Assembly: GCA_001507425.1 (NCBI GenBank)
Contig: LMAJ01000010.1
Coordinates: 62,001 to 126,000, forward strand
Direction: 5' to 3'
DNA from: Flavobacteriaceae bacterium CRH
GTDB taxonomy: Bacteria; Bacteroidota; Bacteroidia; Flavobacteriales; Flavobacteriaceae
DNA: 64,000 bases
In this document: piece by piece, positions 1 to 8,003 of the stretch
Numbering within the stretch: the stretch's first letter is position 1
Layout: every line of letters begins with the position of its first letter
The notes under the pieces: generated by a model
Databases searched by the model: none
What the model was told of the DNA's origin: nothing
Seen by the model: only the letters and a program-made list of their open reading frames with translations
Translations under genes and position numbers: made by a program

Positions 1-1094
1 CGTCAACATATCCAATTTTAAAGGAAAACTTTCATTTAAGTTTTACTCAAATCGGACTAATTACTTTTGTTTTTCAACTGACAGCATCTTTACTGCAGCC
101 TTTTGTTGGTTTTTATACGGATAAAAAGCCAAAACCGTATTCGCTTGTTGCAGCCATGATTTTTACCATTTTAGGTTTGGGATTGTTGTCAATTTCGAGC
201 TCATTCTGGATGTTATTGATTTCGGTAGCTTTAGTGGGAATTGGTTCTTCAATTTTTCATCCTGAAGCATCGCGTGTTGCCTTTTTAGGTTCTGGCGGGA
301 AACGTGGTTTAGCACAATCTATTTTTCAATTAGGAGGAAATGCAGGAAGCGCCATCGGGCCATTATTAGTCGCTTTGGTGGTCGCACCTTACGGACAATC
401 GTATGTTATTTGGTTTGTTATTGCAGGCGTTATCGGAATTGGGATTTTGTCAAGAATTGCTATTTGGTATGAAAATCATATGAATTTAAGAGCTGCTAAA
501 AAAGGTGGTTTAGAAGAAGAAACAGTTCCATTATCAAACAGAAAAATCACCATTTCGATTATCGTTTTATTATTGCTGATTTTTTCGAAATTCTTTTATA
601 TGGCGAGCATGTCGAGTTATTTTACTTTTTATTTAATTAGTAAATTTTCGATGTCAGTTCAGGATTCTCAATTTTACTTGTTTATCTTTTTGGCTTCTGT
701 TGCAGCCGGAACTTTAATTGGAGGGCCGTTAGGAGATCACTTCGGAAGAAAATATATTATCTGGTTTTCTATTTTAGGTGCAGCGCCATTTACGTTGCTT
801 TTGCCTTACGCTAATTTATTCTGGACTGGTATTTTAGCTGTAATTATCGGCGTTATTATTGCATCTGCATTTTCTGCAATTTTGGTTTTTGCACAGGAAT
901 TAAAACCGGGAAAAGTGGGAATGATTTCAGGTTTGTTCTTCGGTTTTGCCTTCGGAATGGGCGGTTTAGGTTCTGCCATTTTAGGTTATATTGCGGATCA
1001 GACGAGTATTGAATATGTTTATAAAATAAGTTCCTATTTACCGTTAATTGGAGTCTTGGCGTATTTTTTACCGAATATTAAACAGAAGAAATAA
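1..1094 (+). CDS. MFS transporter, fosmidomycin-resistance (Fsr) type, 5'-truncated by window
   Basis: Inner-membrane drug:proton antiporter of the major facilitator superfamily, most like fosmidomycin-resistance exporters. The reading frame is open from base 3, and the residues read before the first ATG (base 156) continue the same transporter, with a membrane segment, LLQPFVGFYTD and a charged loop DKKPKPYS. The true start therefore lies outside the window. The rest is hydrophobic with repeated MFS segments; GGNAGSAIGPLLVAL and GGPLGDHFGRKYI are characteristic of this group, the second being the cytoplasmic loop that opens the C-terminal half. The gene ends at a TAA 90 bp before the peroxiredoxin. 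The substrate cannot be read from the sequence, so Fsr is a family-level call. Confidence 0.85.
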   Translation, partial: STYPILKENFHLSFTQIGLITFVFQLTASLLQPFVGFYTDKKPKPYSLVAAMIFTILGLGLLSISSSFWMLLISVALVGIGSSIFHPEASRVAFLGSGGKRGLAQSIFQLGGNAGSAIGPLLVALVVAPYGQSYVIWFVIAGVIGIGILSRIAIWYENHMNLRAAKKGGLEEETVPLSNRKITISIIVLLLLIFSKFFYMASMSSYFTFYLISKFSMSVQDSQFYLFIFLASVAAGTLIGGPLGDHFGRKYIIWFSILGAAPFTLLLPYANLFWTGILAVIIGVIIASAFSAILVFAQELKPGKVGMISGLFFGFAFGMGGLGSAILGYIADQTSIEYVYKISSYLPLIGVLAYFLPNIKQKK

Positions 1095-1184
1095 TTATTA
1101 TCTTAAAATTGATAGAAAAAGTAGAGTTTAGTTTTTTTTAATTATTTTTTTAAGTAATTTTAGAGGAACTAAAAACTTTAAATT

Positions 1185-1823
1185 ATGTCAACATTAAGAT
1201 TAGGCGATATAGCTCCGGATTTTCAGGCCGAAACAACAGAAGGATCAATAAGTTTTCACGAGTGGTTAGGTGATTCCTGGGGCGTTTTATTTTCGCATCC
1301 TGCAGATTTTACTCCTGTTTGTACTACTGAATTAGGGACTGTTGCGAATTATGTTCCGGAATTTACTAAAAGAAATACGAAAGTTATTGCTTTGAGTGTA
1401 GATGGTTTAGAGTCACACAAAGAGTGGATCAAAGACATTAATGAAACGCAAAATACAACGGTTAATTTTCCGATCATTGCTGACGAGGATAAAAAAATAG
1501 CGACTTTATATGATATGTTACACCCAAATGCAAGTGAGAAATTTACAGTGCGTTCGGTTTTTGTAATTGGTCCTGACAAAAAAATAAAACTAACATTGAC
1601 TTATCCGGCTTCAACAGGAAGAAATTTTGAAGAATTACTTCGTGTTATTGATAGTTTGCAATTAACTGCAAATTACAGCGTTGCAACTCCTGCAAACTGG
1701 AAAGACGGAGAAGATGTAGTAATTACACCGGCAGTTCCGGATAGCGATATTCCGGCAAAATTCCCAAAAGGGCATACCGCAATAAAACCATATTTGCGTA
1801 TAACACCGCAACCAAATAAGTAA
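1185..1823 (+). CDS. 1-Cys peroxiredoxin (Prx6 subfamily, AhpC/TSA)
   Basis: Cytosolic thiol peroxidase reducing H2O2 and organic peroxides. The active-site motif HPADFTPVCTTE is present, with Thr43 and the peroxidatic Cys46 in TxxC. Cys46 is the only cysteine in the 212 residues, so no resolving Cys exists in the chain and an external thiol must complete the cycle. The long C-terminal extension (PANWKDGEDVVITPAV, then KFPKGH and KPYLR) is the dimerisation domain of the Prx6 subfamily, and the length matches it. The start is the ATG at 1185; a near-consensus -7 word TAATTTTA lies about 25 bp upstream. It appears monocistronic and ends in the CTAAG-repeat hairpin. Confidence 0.93.
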   Translation: MSTLRLGDIAPDFQAETTEGSISFHEWLGDSWGVLFSHPADFTPVCTTELGTVANYVPEFTKRNTKVIALSVDGLESHKEWIKDINETQNTTVNFPIIADEDKKIATLYDMLHPNASEKFTVRSVFVIGPDKKIKLTLTYPASTGRNFEELLRVIDSLQLTANYSVATPANWKDGEDVVITPAVPDSDIPAKFPKGHTAIKPYLRITPQPNK

Positions 1824-1830
1824 TTTTTTG

Positions 1831-1952
1831 AGTTTCTAAGATAGTAAGGCTCTAAGTTTCTAAGATTAAAAATCTTAAGAACTTAGAGCTTTTTTTGGAG
1901 CTTTTGAGATCTAAGTTGCTAAGTAAAAAGCCTTAGAAACTTAGCGACTTAG
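1831..1952. repeat. CTAAG-word repeat block between convergent genes
   Basis: An intergenic block built from variants of CTAAG/CTTAG (GCTCTAAGTTTCTAAG, CTTAGAGC, CTAAGTTGCTAAG and similar). It holds two successive inverted pairs: 1849-1866 with 1872-1889, and 1911-1923 with 1940-1952. The right arm of the second pair overlaps the stop and last codons of the antiporter on the minus strand. Related words recur at 20141-20177 and 57659-57729. Confidence 0.8.
1849..1896 (+). terminator. Rho-independent terminator of the peroxiredoxin, made of repeat arms
   Basis: Arm GCTCTAAGTTTCTAAGAT (1849-1866) pairs with ATCTTAAGAACTTAGAGC (1872-1889) with a central imperfection and a 5-base loop. Seven T follow (1890-1896). 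It lies 25 bp after the peroxiredoxin stop. Confidence 0.75.
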
Positions 1953-4196
1953 TACCTTAGCATCTTTAGAAATCAACTCATTCATTCTTTTTTTATCGCC
2001 TACAACCCACAGGATATCATCTTTTTGTAAAATCAAATGCGATTCCGGATTTAGGATTCGGTTTCCGTTTCTTTCAATTCCAACCACCATACCATTGGTT
2101 TTGGTTCTAAATTGTCCAATACTTTTTTGAATAAAATCTTCGTTTGAAACTTCAAGTTGGCGCAATACAATTTGAGATTCTTCTACAGTTGTTGCTGTTT
2201 CAGTTTCATTTTGGTTTAGGTATTTTGTAAACTCCGTTACCTGAGCATCCGTACCAATTACGCAAATTTCATCACTCGGAAACAAACGCTCTGTTTTCGT
2301 CGGAATCGGAATTGTTACGTCGCCACGTTTTATGTAAGCAATATTAATTCCCATTTCTTCACGAATACGCAATTCCTGTAATGTTTTACCAGCCAGATTT
2401 GATTCTTTTCCAATTTCAAAAAACGACATGTGTCCATCCCAGGGCATTAAATTAGCATAACGCCTGTCGATTTTTTTGTTTTCGCGATCGTTGAAATTCT
2501 TTAAAAAGTGATTTTCAATTTTATGATATTGTTCGTTTAGTTTTTTAGGAAATATTTGATACACGACAATGGCAATTATTAAAGCAATAAAAGCAACCAA
2601 AGGCGAGAAGAAAATATTCAGCAAGAATCCAATAAAAAACAATCCCAAACTCATTCTGATTAAAATCATCATCAAAAGAGCCCCTCTGTATTTACGTTCT
2701 TCCCAAAGTAATTCGACTTCCTCTACGGCCACACGTCGCAACGAAAGTGCCCATAAAAAAGGTGCAATTGCAATCAATGTAATAAGTGCACCCAGAGTAT
2801 TTCCAAATCTTGTATCAGCTACAAGCGGCGCAACATATTTAGAGGATAATAAAATAATAGCGGCAATAATAATTGTATGCAGTATAATTTGAATTACATA
2901 GGCATTAAGAACTTTTTGCCAAATACTTACTGATTTTATCGCTTGCGCATTTACACTATATCTGTTAATGTTTTTAACCCATTTTTTAGGTAGTTTCTGC
3001 TCCAGAAAATGAGAAAAAGGCACGGCATATTTTACCATAAAAGGTGTAGTAAAAGTGGTTATTGCAGAAACAGCAACCACGACCGGGTATAAAAATGAAC
3101 TTGTAACATTAAGTGTTATTCCTAAAGTTGCAATAATAAACGAGAATTCACCAATTTGCGATAAACTCATTCCGGTTTGAACGGATTGTTTAAGCGGTTG
3201 TCCGGCCAGCAAAGCGCCAATGGTAGAACTTACAGACTGTCCCAAAATAGTAACAACCGTTAAAATAGCAACCGGAACAGCATGTTCATACAACATCTTC
3301 GGATCGATTAACATTCCCACAGAAACGAAAAAGATAGCTCCAAATAAATCTTTTACCGGTTTTACCAAATGTTCTATATGTTCAGCTTGCGTTGTTTCGG
3401 CAATAATTGAGCCCATTATAAATGCGCCTAAAGCAGGAGAAAAACCAACATTTGAAGCAAAAATTACCATCGTAAGACATAATGCCAAGGAAATAATAAG
3501 CAGCATTTCATCTGTCAATAAATGTTTTGCTTTTTTTAGAAGTGTCGGAATAAAAAAGATTCCGCCCAAAAACCAGGCTGTAAGGAAAAATACCAGTTTT
3601 AAAACCGACATCAATAATTCACTTCCTGAAAATTGCTGGCTTACCGCAACCGTAGAAAGTAAAACCATCATTAAAATAGCAACTATATCCTGCACAATCA
3701 AAGAACCGAGTACAATTCCGGCAAATTTTTGTGCTTTAACGCCAAGTTCATCAAATGTTTTCAGGATAATAGTTGTAGATGAAATCGATAGAATAACGCC
3801 AAGGAAAATACTGTCCATTTGCGACCAATCCATCCATCTTCCAACGAGATATCCAATCGCCACCATCGTTATAATTTGCGTACAGGCGGTAATAGAAGCC
3901 GTTCCGCCAACTTTCATCAACTTTTTAAAACTAAATTCGAGACCCAAACTAAACAAAAGGATAATAACTCCAATTTCTGCCCAGACTTCAACACTTTTCA
4001 TTTCTGTTATTGAGGGGAAAAAGTCAAAGTGGTTTCCGGCTAAAAATCCGGCAATTAAATATCCTAAAACCAGAGGCTGTTTCATTTTTTTAAAGATCAG
4101 TACAGCAATTCCGGCGGTCATCAGGATTAATCCCAAGTCGCTAATTAATGGTTCTAAATGGTGTGTAGTTTCTGCGGCGGCATTTAAGGCAATCAT
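1941..4196 (-). CDS. CPA2-family cation:proton antiporter with two RCK_C/TrkA_C domains
   Basis: KefB/RosB-type monovalent cation (K+ or Na+)/H+ antiporter of the inner membrane. Residues 15-400 form the Na_H_exchanger domain: a dozen hydrophobic segments including GYLIAGFLAGNHFDFFP, LLFSLGLEFSFKKL and SISSTTIILKTFDELG. A second membrane stretch (about 430-560) follows. Then come two soluble RCK_C-like domains, about 590-660 (GKTLQELRIREEMG) and 675-745 (IGQFRTKTNGMVVGIERNG), which probably bind a regulatory ligand. No TrkA_N/Rossmann domain is seen, unlike classical KefB/KefC. The last residues, KVLSR, are encoded by the CTAAG repeat. Transcription is divergent from nothing nearby; purB lies upstream behind its own terminator. 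Confidence 0.9.
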   Translation of the reverse strand: MIALNAAAETTHHLEPLISDLGLILMTAGIAVLIFKKMKQPLVLGYLIAGFLAGNHFDFFPSITEMKSVEVWAEIGVIILLFSLGLEFSFKKLMKVGGTASITACTQIITMVAIGYLVGRWMDWSQMDSIFLGVILSISSTTIILKTFDELGVKAQKFAGIVLGSLIVQDIVAILMMVLLSTVAVSQQFSGSELLMSVLKLVFFLTAWFLGGIFFIPTLLKKAKHLLTDEMLLIISLALCLTMVIFASNVGFSPALGAFIMGSIIAETTQAEHIEHLVKPVKDLFGAIFFVSVGMLIDPKMLYEHAVPVAILTVVTILGQSVSSTIGALLAGQPLKQSVQTGMSLSQIGEFSFIIATLGITLNVTSSFLYPVVVAVSAITTFTTPFMVKYAVPFSHFLEQKLPKKWVKNINRYSVNAQAIKSVSIWQKVLNAYVIQIILHTIIIAAIILLSSKYVAPLVADTRFGNTLGALITLIAIAPFLWALSLRRVAVEEVELLWEERKYRGALLMMILIRMSLGLFFIGFLLNIFFSPLVAFIALIIAIVVYQIFPKKLNEQYHKIENHFLKNFNDRENKKIDRRYANLMPWDGHMSFFEIGKESNLAGKTLQELRIREEMGINIAYIKRGDVTIPIPTKTERLFPSDEICVIGTDAQVTEFTKYLNQNETETATTVEESQIVLRQLEVSNEDFIQKSIGQFRTKTNGMVVGIERNGNRILNPESHLILQKDDILWVVGDKKRMNELISKDAKVLSR

Positions 4197-4291
4197 AAAA
4201 AAGGTGTTTTAGTTCGGAGCTTCCTCCAGGATTTAATGTAAGCTTATAGTCAAAGCATTCATTTAATCTGTTCTGGCTTCCCGAGGTAAAT

Positions 4292-4325
4292 AAAAAAAGC
4301 TATCTCGATAAAGATAGCTTTTTTT
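4292..4325 (-). terminator. Bidirectional-looking terminator after purB
   Basis: AAGCTATCT (4297-4305) pairs with AGATAGCTT (4312-4320) around the loop CGATAA. An A-run lies on the left and a T-run on the right, so it has a U-tract on either strand. It is positioned to end purB on the minus strand. Confidence 0.85.
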
Positions 4326-4347
4326 GGTAAAATATTTTAGGTTTTCT

Positions 4348-5694
4348 TTAGATTCCTGTGAAATTGCCAGGTGTTATCTGCATTAATTCTTCCTTAATAG
4401 CATCAGAAACCTCTAAAGTCGCAATAAAATTGTGAATTGCTTTTTTGTCAATTGCTTCGTTTGTTCTTGTTAAACCTTTCAAAGCTTCATACGGATTTGG
4501 ATATGCTTCACGACGCAAAATAGTCTGAATTGCTTCTGCCACAACGGCCCAGTTTTTCTCTAAATCTTCAGCAAATTTACCTTCGTTTAAAAGTAATTTG
4601 TTTAAACCTTTTAAGGATGCTTCAAAAGCAATAATAGTATGTCCAATCGGAACTCCAATATTACGTAAAACAGTACTGTCAGTTAAATCACGTTGCAATC
4701 TTGAGATTGGTAATTTAGCTGCCAAATGTTCAAAAATAGCATTAGCAATTCCTAAATTCCCTTCAGAGTTTTCAAAATCAATTGGGTTTACTTTATGTGG
4801 CATTGCCGATGATCCAATTTCTCCGGCTTTGATTTTTTGTTTAAAATAATCCATAGAAACATACGTCCAGATATCACGGTCTAAATCGATAATGATATTG
4901 TTGATTCTTTTTAAAGCATCAAAAAATGCAGCAAAATGATCGTAATGTTCTATTTGAGTTGTTGGAAAAGAATGGTGCAAACCAAGTTCATTTTCTACAA
5001 ATTTACTTCCAAATTGTTTCCAATCGATTTGTGGGTAAGCAACATGATGAGCGTTGTAGTTTCCTGTTGCGCCACCAAATTTAGCTGCAAACGGAATGTT
5101 GAATAACAAACGCATTTGCTCTTCTAAACGCTCTACAAAAACCAAAAGTTCTTTACCCAAACGAGTAGGAGAAGCCGGTTGTCCGTGCGTACGAGCCAAC
5201 ATCGGAATATCCTTCCATTCTACGCTTAATTCTTTTAATTTTGAAATTAAAGCAATTAAAGATGGCATATAAACCTGCTCAAAAGCATCTTTTGTAGAAA
5301 GCGGAATGGCAGTATTATTAATATCCTGAGATGTTAATCCGAAGTGAATGAACTCTTTATGTTGAGATAAACCTAATTTTTCAAAAGCATCTTTGATAAA
5401 ATACTCCACTGCTTTTACGTCGTGGTTTGTTACTTTCTCTGTTTCCTTAATCCAAAGCGCATCTTCTGTTGAAAATTTTCTATAGATATCGCGTAAACTG
5501 TCAAATATATTTGGGTTTACACCGGAAAGTTGTGGTAATGGCACTTCGCACAAGGCAATAAAGTATTCAATTTCAACCAATACACGGTATTTGATTAAAG
5601 CTTCTTCAGAGAAAAAAGGTGCTAATGAAAGGGTTTTGCTTCTATATCTTCCGTCAATTGGCGATATAGCATTCAATTCGTTTAAAGTAGTCAT
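4348..5694 (-). CDS. purB: Adenylosuccinate lyase
   Basis: Purine biosynthesis enzyme that splits fumarate from SAICAR and from adenylosuccinate; a cytosolic homotetramer. The superfamily signature loop SSAMPHKVNPIDFENSEGN lies near residues 283-301. HGQPASPTRLGKEL (the catalytic His region) and TSQDINNTAIP are also present. The N-terminus ELNAISPIDGRY and the 448-residue length are those of the E. coli-type PurB. The ATG at 5694 is 26 bp from a perfect TATATTTG -7 element on the minus strand, so the gene probably has its own promoter. A hairpin terminator ends it. Confidence 0.97.
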   Translation of the reverse strand: MTTLNELNAISPIDGRYRSKTLSLAPFFSEEALIKYRVLVEIEYFIALCEVPLPQLSGVNPNIFDSLRDIYRKFSTEDALWIKETEKVTNHDVKAVEYFIKDAFEKLGLSQHKEFIHFGLTSQDINNTAIPLSTKDAFEQVYMPSLIALISKLKELSVEWKDIPMLARTHGQPASPTRLGKELLVFVERLEEQMRLLFNIPFAAKFGGATGNYNAHHVAYPQIDWKQFGSKFVENELGLHHSFPTTQIEHYDHFAAFFDALKRINNIIIDLDRDIWTYVSMDYFKQKIKAGEIGSSAMPHKVNPIDFENSEGNLGIANAIFEHLAAKLPISRLQRDLTDSTVLRNIGVPIGHTIIAFEASLKGLNKLLLNEGKFAEDLEKNWAVVAEAIQTILRREAYPNPYEALKGLTRTNEAIDKKAIHNFIATLEVSDAIKEELMQITPGNFTGI

Positions 5695-5719
5695 TGTTAT
5701 GTTGTTTGTTCGAAAGGTG

Positions 5720-5727
5720 CAAATATA
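5720..5727 (-). promoter_or_regulatory. -7 element (TATATTTG) of purB
   Basis: A perfect TAnnTTTG match on the minus strand, 26 bp before the purB start. The nearest TTG candidate (5753-5755) is 25 bp away, a little long for a -33 element. Confidence 0.6.
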
Positions 5728-5762
5728 AACAGAATTTGCGGATTAAAACAGGCAAATTAAGT

Positions 5763-5883
5763 AAACACAAAATTCACAAATTTTCACGAAATTTTTTTTT
5801 CTAATGCTGAAAATAAATTAGAAAGAATTCATTTTCAATTTAAAACAGCAATGATTAGTGCAAATTGGTGAAATTTGTGTTTA
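5763..5883. repeat. CACAAATTTCAC-word inverted repeat
   Basis: The left arm (about 5763-5793; AACACAAAATTCACAAATTT and continuing) and the right arm (about 5858-5882, whose complement reads AAACACAAATTTCACC and continuing) are inverted copies of the same word. The right arm forms the 3' end of the sirtuin gene. Related words occur at 12981-13044 and 26959-27042. Confidence 0.65.
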
Positions 5884-6568
5884 ATAATTCCTTCATAATT
5901 GCAACACCTTCTGAAGCTGGTTTGGCGATTACTTCAATTTTATTTTTAATATTCGGAATCGAAATTGGTTTTGGATCAATGTAAAAAACAGGCGCGATGC
6001 TATTGGTATATGCAATTAATCCTGCCGCCGGATATACTTGCAATGAAGTACCAATTACGGCAAAATAATCAGCAGTTTCTGTAATTTCAATGGCTTCTTC
6101 AAGAGCAGGAACATCTTCGCCAAACCAAACAATATGCGGACGTAATTGATGTCCGTTTTCGTCAAGATCGCCCGTATATAAATCGTCTGTCCAGTCTAAA
6201 ATTAAATTTCTGTTTCGAGTACTTCTTACTTTTAATAATTCTCCATGCAAATGCAAAACCTGGGTACTTCCGGCGCGTTCGTGTAAATCATCGACATTTT
6301 GAGTGATAATATGAACATCAAAATCCTTTTCTAATTCGGCCAGAATTTGATGGCCTAAATTGGGTTGTACTTCCTTAAGTTGTTGGCGTCTTTTGTTGTA
6401 AAAGTCCAAAACCAATTCCTGGTTTTTATGCCAGCCTTCGGGAGTGGCAACTTCCATTACATCATGACCTTCCCATAATCCGTCGCTGTCACGAAAAGTT
6501 TTTATTCCACTTTCGGCACTAATTCCAGCACCCGTTAAAACAACAAGTTTCTTTTTCATCTTATTCAA
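5855..6568 (-). CDS. Sirtuin NAD-dependent deacylase (CobB/SIRT5-like), zinc-site-less
   Basis: Removes acyl groups from lysines using NAD+. Seen: GAGIS (13-17), FRD (25-27), QNVD (90-93), the catalytic His108 in HLHGE, and the NAD-fold motifs GTSLQVYPAAG and DPKP. Tyr57 and Arg60 in YNKR occupy the positions that mark desuccinylase/demalonylase-type sirtuins. The four zinc cysteines between HGE and RPHIVWFGE are absent, and the protein has no cysteine at all. The last eight residues, NTNFTNLH, are encoded by a dispersed repeat arm. The start is the ATG at 6568; Met4 is an alternative. The role is well supported; the preferred acyl group is inferred. Confidence 0.9.
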   Translation of the reverse strand: MNKMKKKLVVLTGAGISAESGIKTFRDSDGLWEGHDVMEVATPEGWHKNQELVLDFYNKRRQQLKEVQPNLGHQILAELEKDFDVHIITQNVDDLHERAGSTQVLHLHGELLKVRSTRNRNLILDWTDDLYTGDLDENGHQLRPHIVWFGEDVPALEEAIEITETADYFAVIGTSLQVYPAAGLIAYTNSIAPVFYIDPKPISIPNIKNKIEVIAKPASEGVAIMKELLNTNFTNLH

Positions 6569-6735
6569 TTAAAAGATAAAAATAGTGATTTACTTATGTA
6601 ATTCTTGAAAAAAATCAAGGCTTAACACTACATTTTTAGTTTTGAATTTTGAGAAGCATTTAGCGTACTTATACGTGTTGTTCGGGTTTTGCAAATTATT
6701 TAATTTTAAACCTGACAGATCAAAAGAAATTAGAA

Positions 6736-7314
6736 ATGATTTTAATACAATTTACAGGATTATCAGGTTCAGGTAAAACGACATTGGCAGAAAATGTTCG
6801 CTATTTGCTGCTTAAAAACGGATATAAAGCCGAAATAGTCGATGGCGATGTTTATCGTAAAACAATTTGCAAGGATTTAGGATTTTCTAAAGAAGACCGT
6901 TGCGAAAATGTCAAGCGCTTGTTTCATGTTGGTCAAAATTTTGTTGAAGAAAATACAATCGTTTTAATGTCAGTAATTAATCCGTATGAAAATCTCCGAA
7001 GTGAATTGAGAAACTACAATTTTGTCAGAACTGTATTTTTAGATTGTTCGATACATAATCTCATTAAAAGAGATCCGAAAGGATTGTATAAAAAAGCGTT
7101 GCTTCCGGACAACGATCGTAATAAAATTAAAAACTTTACCGGAATAAGTGACGTTTTTGAAACTCCCACAAAAGCAGATTTTGTAATAAAAACAGATTCC
7201 GAAACCGTTTCTCTTTCAACTTCTAAACTCTATGATTTTATTATTGATAATCTGCCTTATCCGAATTTAAATACTATAAATCTAAAGTCTAATTTGAAAT
7301 CCAATAACGTATGA
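6736..7314 (+). CDS. cysC: Adenylylsulfate (APS) kinase
   Basis: Phosphorylates APS with ATP to make PAPS, the universal sulfate donor. Seen: P-loop GLSGSGKT (8-15), DGD (36-38), Arg55 in DRCENVKR, MSVINP (78-83, aligned with the phosphoserine loop of E. coli CysC), RDPKGLYKKA and FTGISDVFETP (about 134-144). The 192-residue length matches stand-alone CysC. It is the first gene of a three-gene operon; its stop overlaps the next start (ATGA). No ATP sulfurylase, PAPS reductase or sulfite reductase gene is nearby, so its job here is probably to feed the sulfotransferase two genes downstream rather than assimilatory sulfate reduction. Confidence 0.93.
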   Translation: MILIQFTGLSGSGKTTLAENVRYLLLKNGYKAEIVDGDVYRKTICKDLGFSKEDRCENVKRLFHVGQNFVEENTIVLMSVINPYENLRSELRNYNFVRTVFLDCSIHNLIKRDPKGLYKKALLPDNDRNKIKNFTGISDVFETPTKADFVIKTDSETVSLSTSKLYDFIIDNLPYPNLNTINLKSNLKSNNV

Positions 7315-7994
7315 ACCCTTCTTCAAGCAAGCTTCCTGTTTCATTTTCTATTGATAAATTGCAAAATGATCTCATTATATGCGAAAATAATTTATGGACT
7401 CCGCATTTCAATACAAACAGGTACGAAGGAAATTGGACAAGTGTTTCTTTAAGGTCACAATCGGGTTTCGTGAACGATATTATGTCGTTTGCCAATCAAG
7501 AATACAAAAACACAAGTTTGCTCGATCAATGTCATTATTTTAAAGAAATTATGGATTGGTTTCAATGCGAAAAAGAAGCGGTGAGATTGCTTCGGTTAGA
7601 TCCTCAAAGCGAAATTAAAGAGCATGTTGACAACGATACGTCTTATGAAGATGGTTTTTTTAGAATTCATATTCCAATTATAACCAACTCAGAAGTTTGT
7701 TTTTATGTAGATAAAAAACGTGTTCCGATGAACATGGGTGAATGTTGGTATGCTAATTTTCAACTTCCGCATAGTGTCGAAAATAAAAGTGCAGAACCGC
7801 GAATTCATTTTACACTTGATTGTATTAGAAACGATTGGTCTGATAATTTATTTACTTCAATGGGTTTTGATGTGAGTTATTCTCCAAATAAAAATGAATA
7901 TTCAGAAGAAACAAAACAACAAATTATTGCTGAGCTTTCCCGAAATCCATCAGAAACAACAGCTAAAATCATAGCAGACCTGCAAGCAAAATAA
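7311..7994 (+). CDS. Aspartyl/asparaginyl beta-hydroxylase-family 2-oxoglutarate/Fe(II) oxygenase
   Basis: Predicted hydroxylase using Fe(II), O2 and 2-oxoglutarate (Asp_Arg_Hydrox family). The iron-facing residues are visible as His105-x-Asp107 in KEHVDND and His154 in LPHSVEN. Arg164 in PRIHF is placed to bind the 2-oxoglutarate carboxylate. RIHIPIITN and MGECWYAN are typical of the family's jelly-roll core. The 227 residues carry no signal peptide, so it should act in the cytosol. It overlaps cysC by four bases and precedes the sulfotransferase by nine, so the three are almost certainly co-translated. The substrate (protein side chain, free amino acid or small metabolite) is unknown. Confidence 0.85.
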   Translation: MNPSSSKLPVSFSIDKLQNDLIICENNLWTPHFNTNRYEGNWTSVSLRSQSGFVNDIMSFANQEYKNTSLLDQCHYFKEIMDWFQCEKEAVRLLRLDPQSEIKEHVDNDTSYEDGFFRIHIPIITNSEVCFYVDKKRVPMNMGECWYANFQLPHSVENKSAEPRIHFTLDCIRNDWSDNLFTSMGFDVSYSPNKNEYSEETKQQIIAELSRNPSETTAKIIADLQAK

Positions 7995-8003
7995 AATTTA
8001 AAA

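Noticed and set aside
1831..1952. CTAAG block as a CRISPR array or insertion sequence
   Set aside because: Words are irregular, spacers are not unique and of constant size, and no cas gene, transposase or target-site duplication is present.
3220..4212. 330-codon plus-strand ORF opposite the antiporter gene
   Set aside because: Lies entirely antisense to a strongly supported antiporter and has low-complexity Ile/Lys/Thr composition; a codon shadow.
6736..7314. APS kinase as part of assimilatory sulfate reduction
   Set aside because: No ATP sulfurylase, PAPS reductase or sulfite reductase is nearby, while a sulfotransferase is in the same operon.
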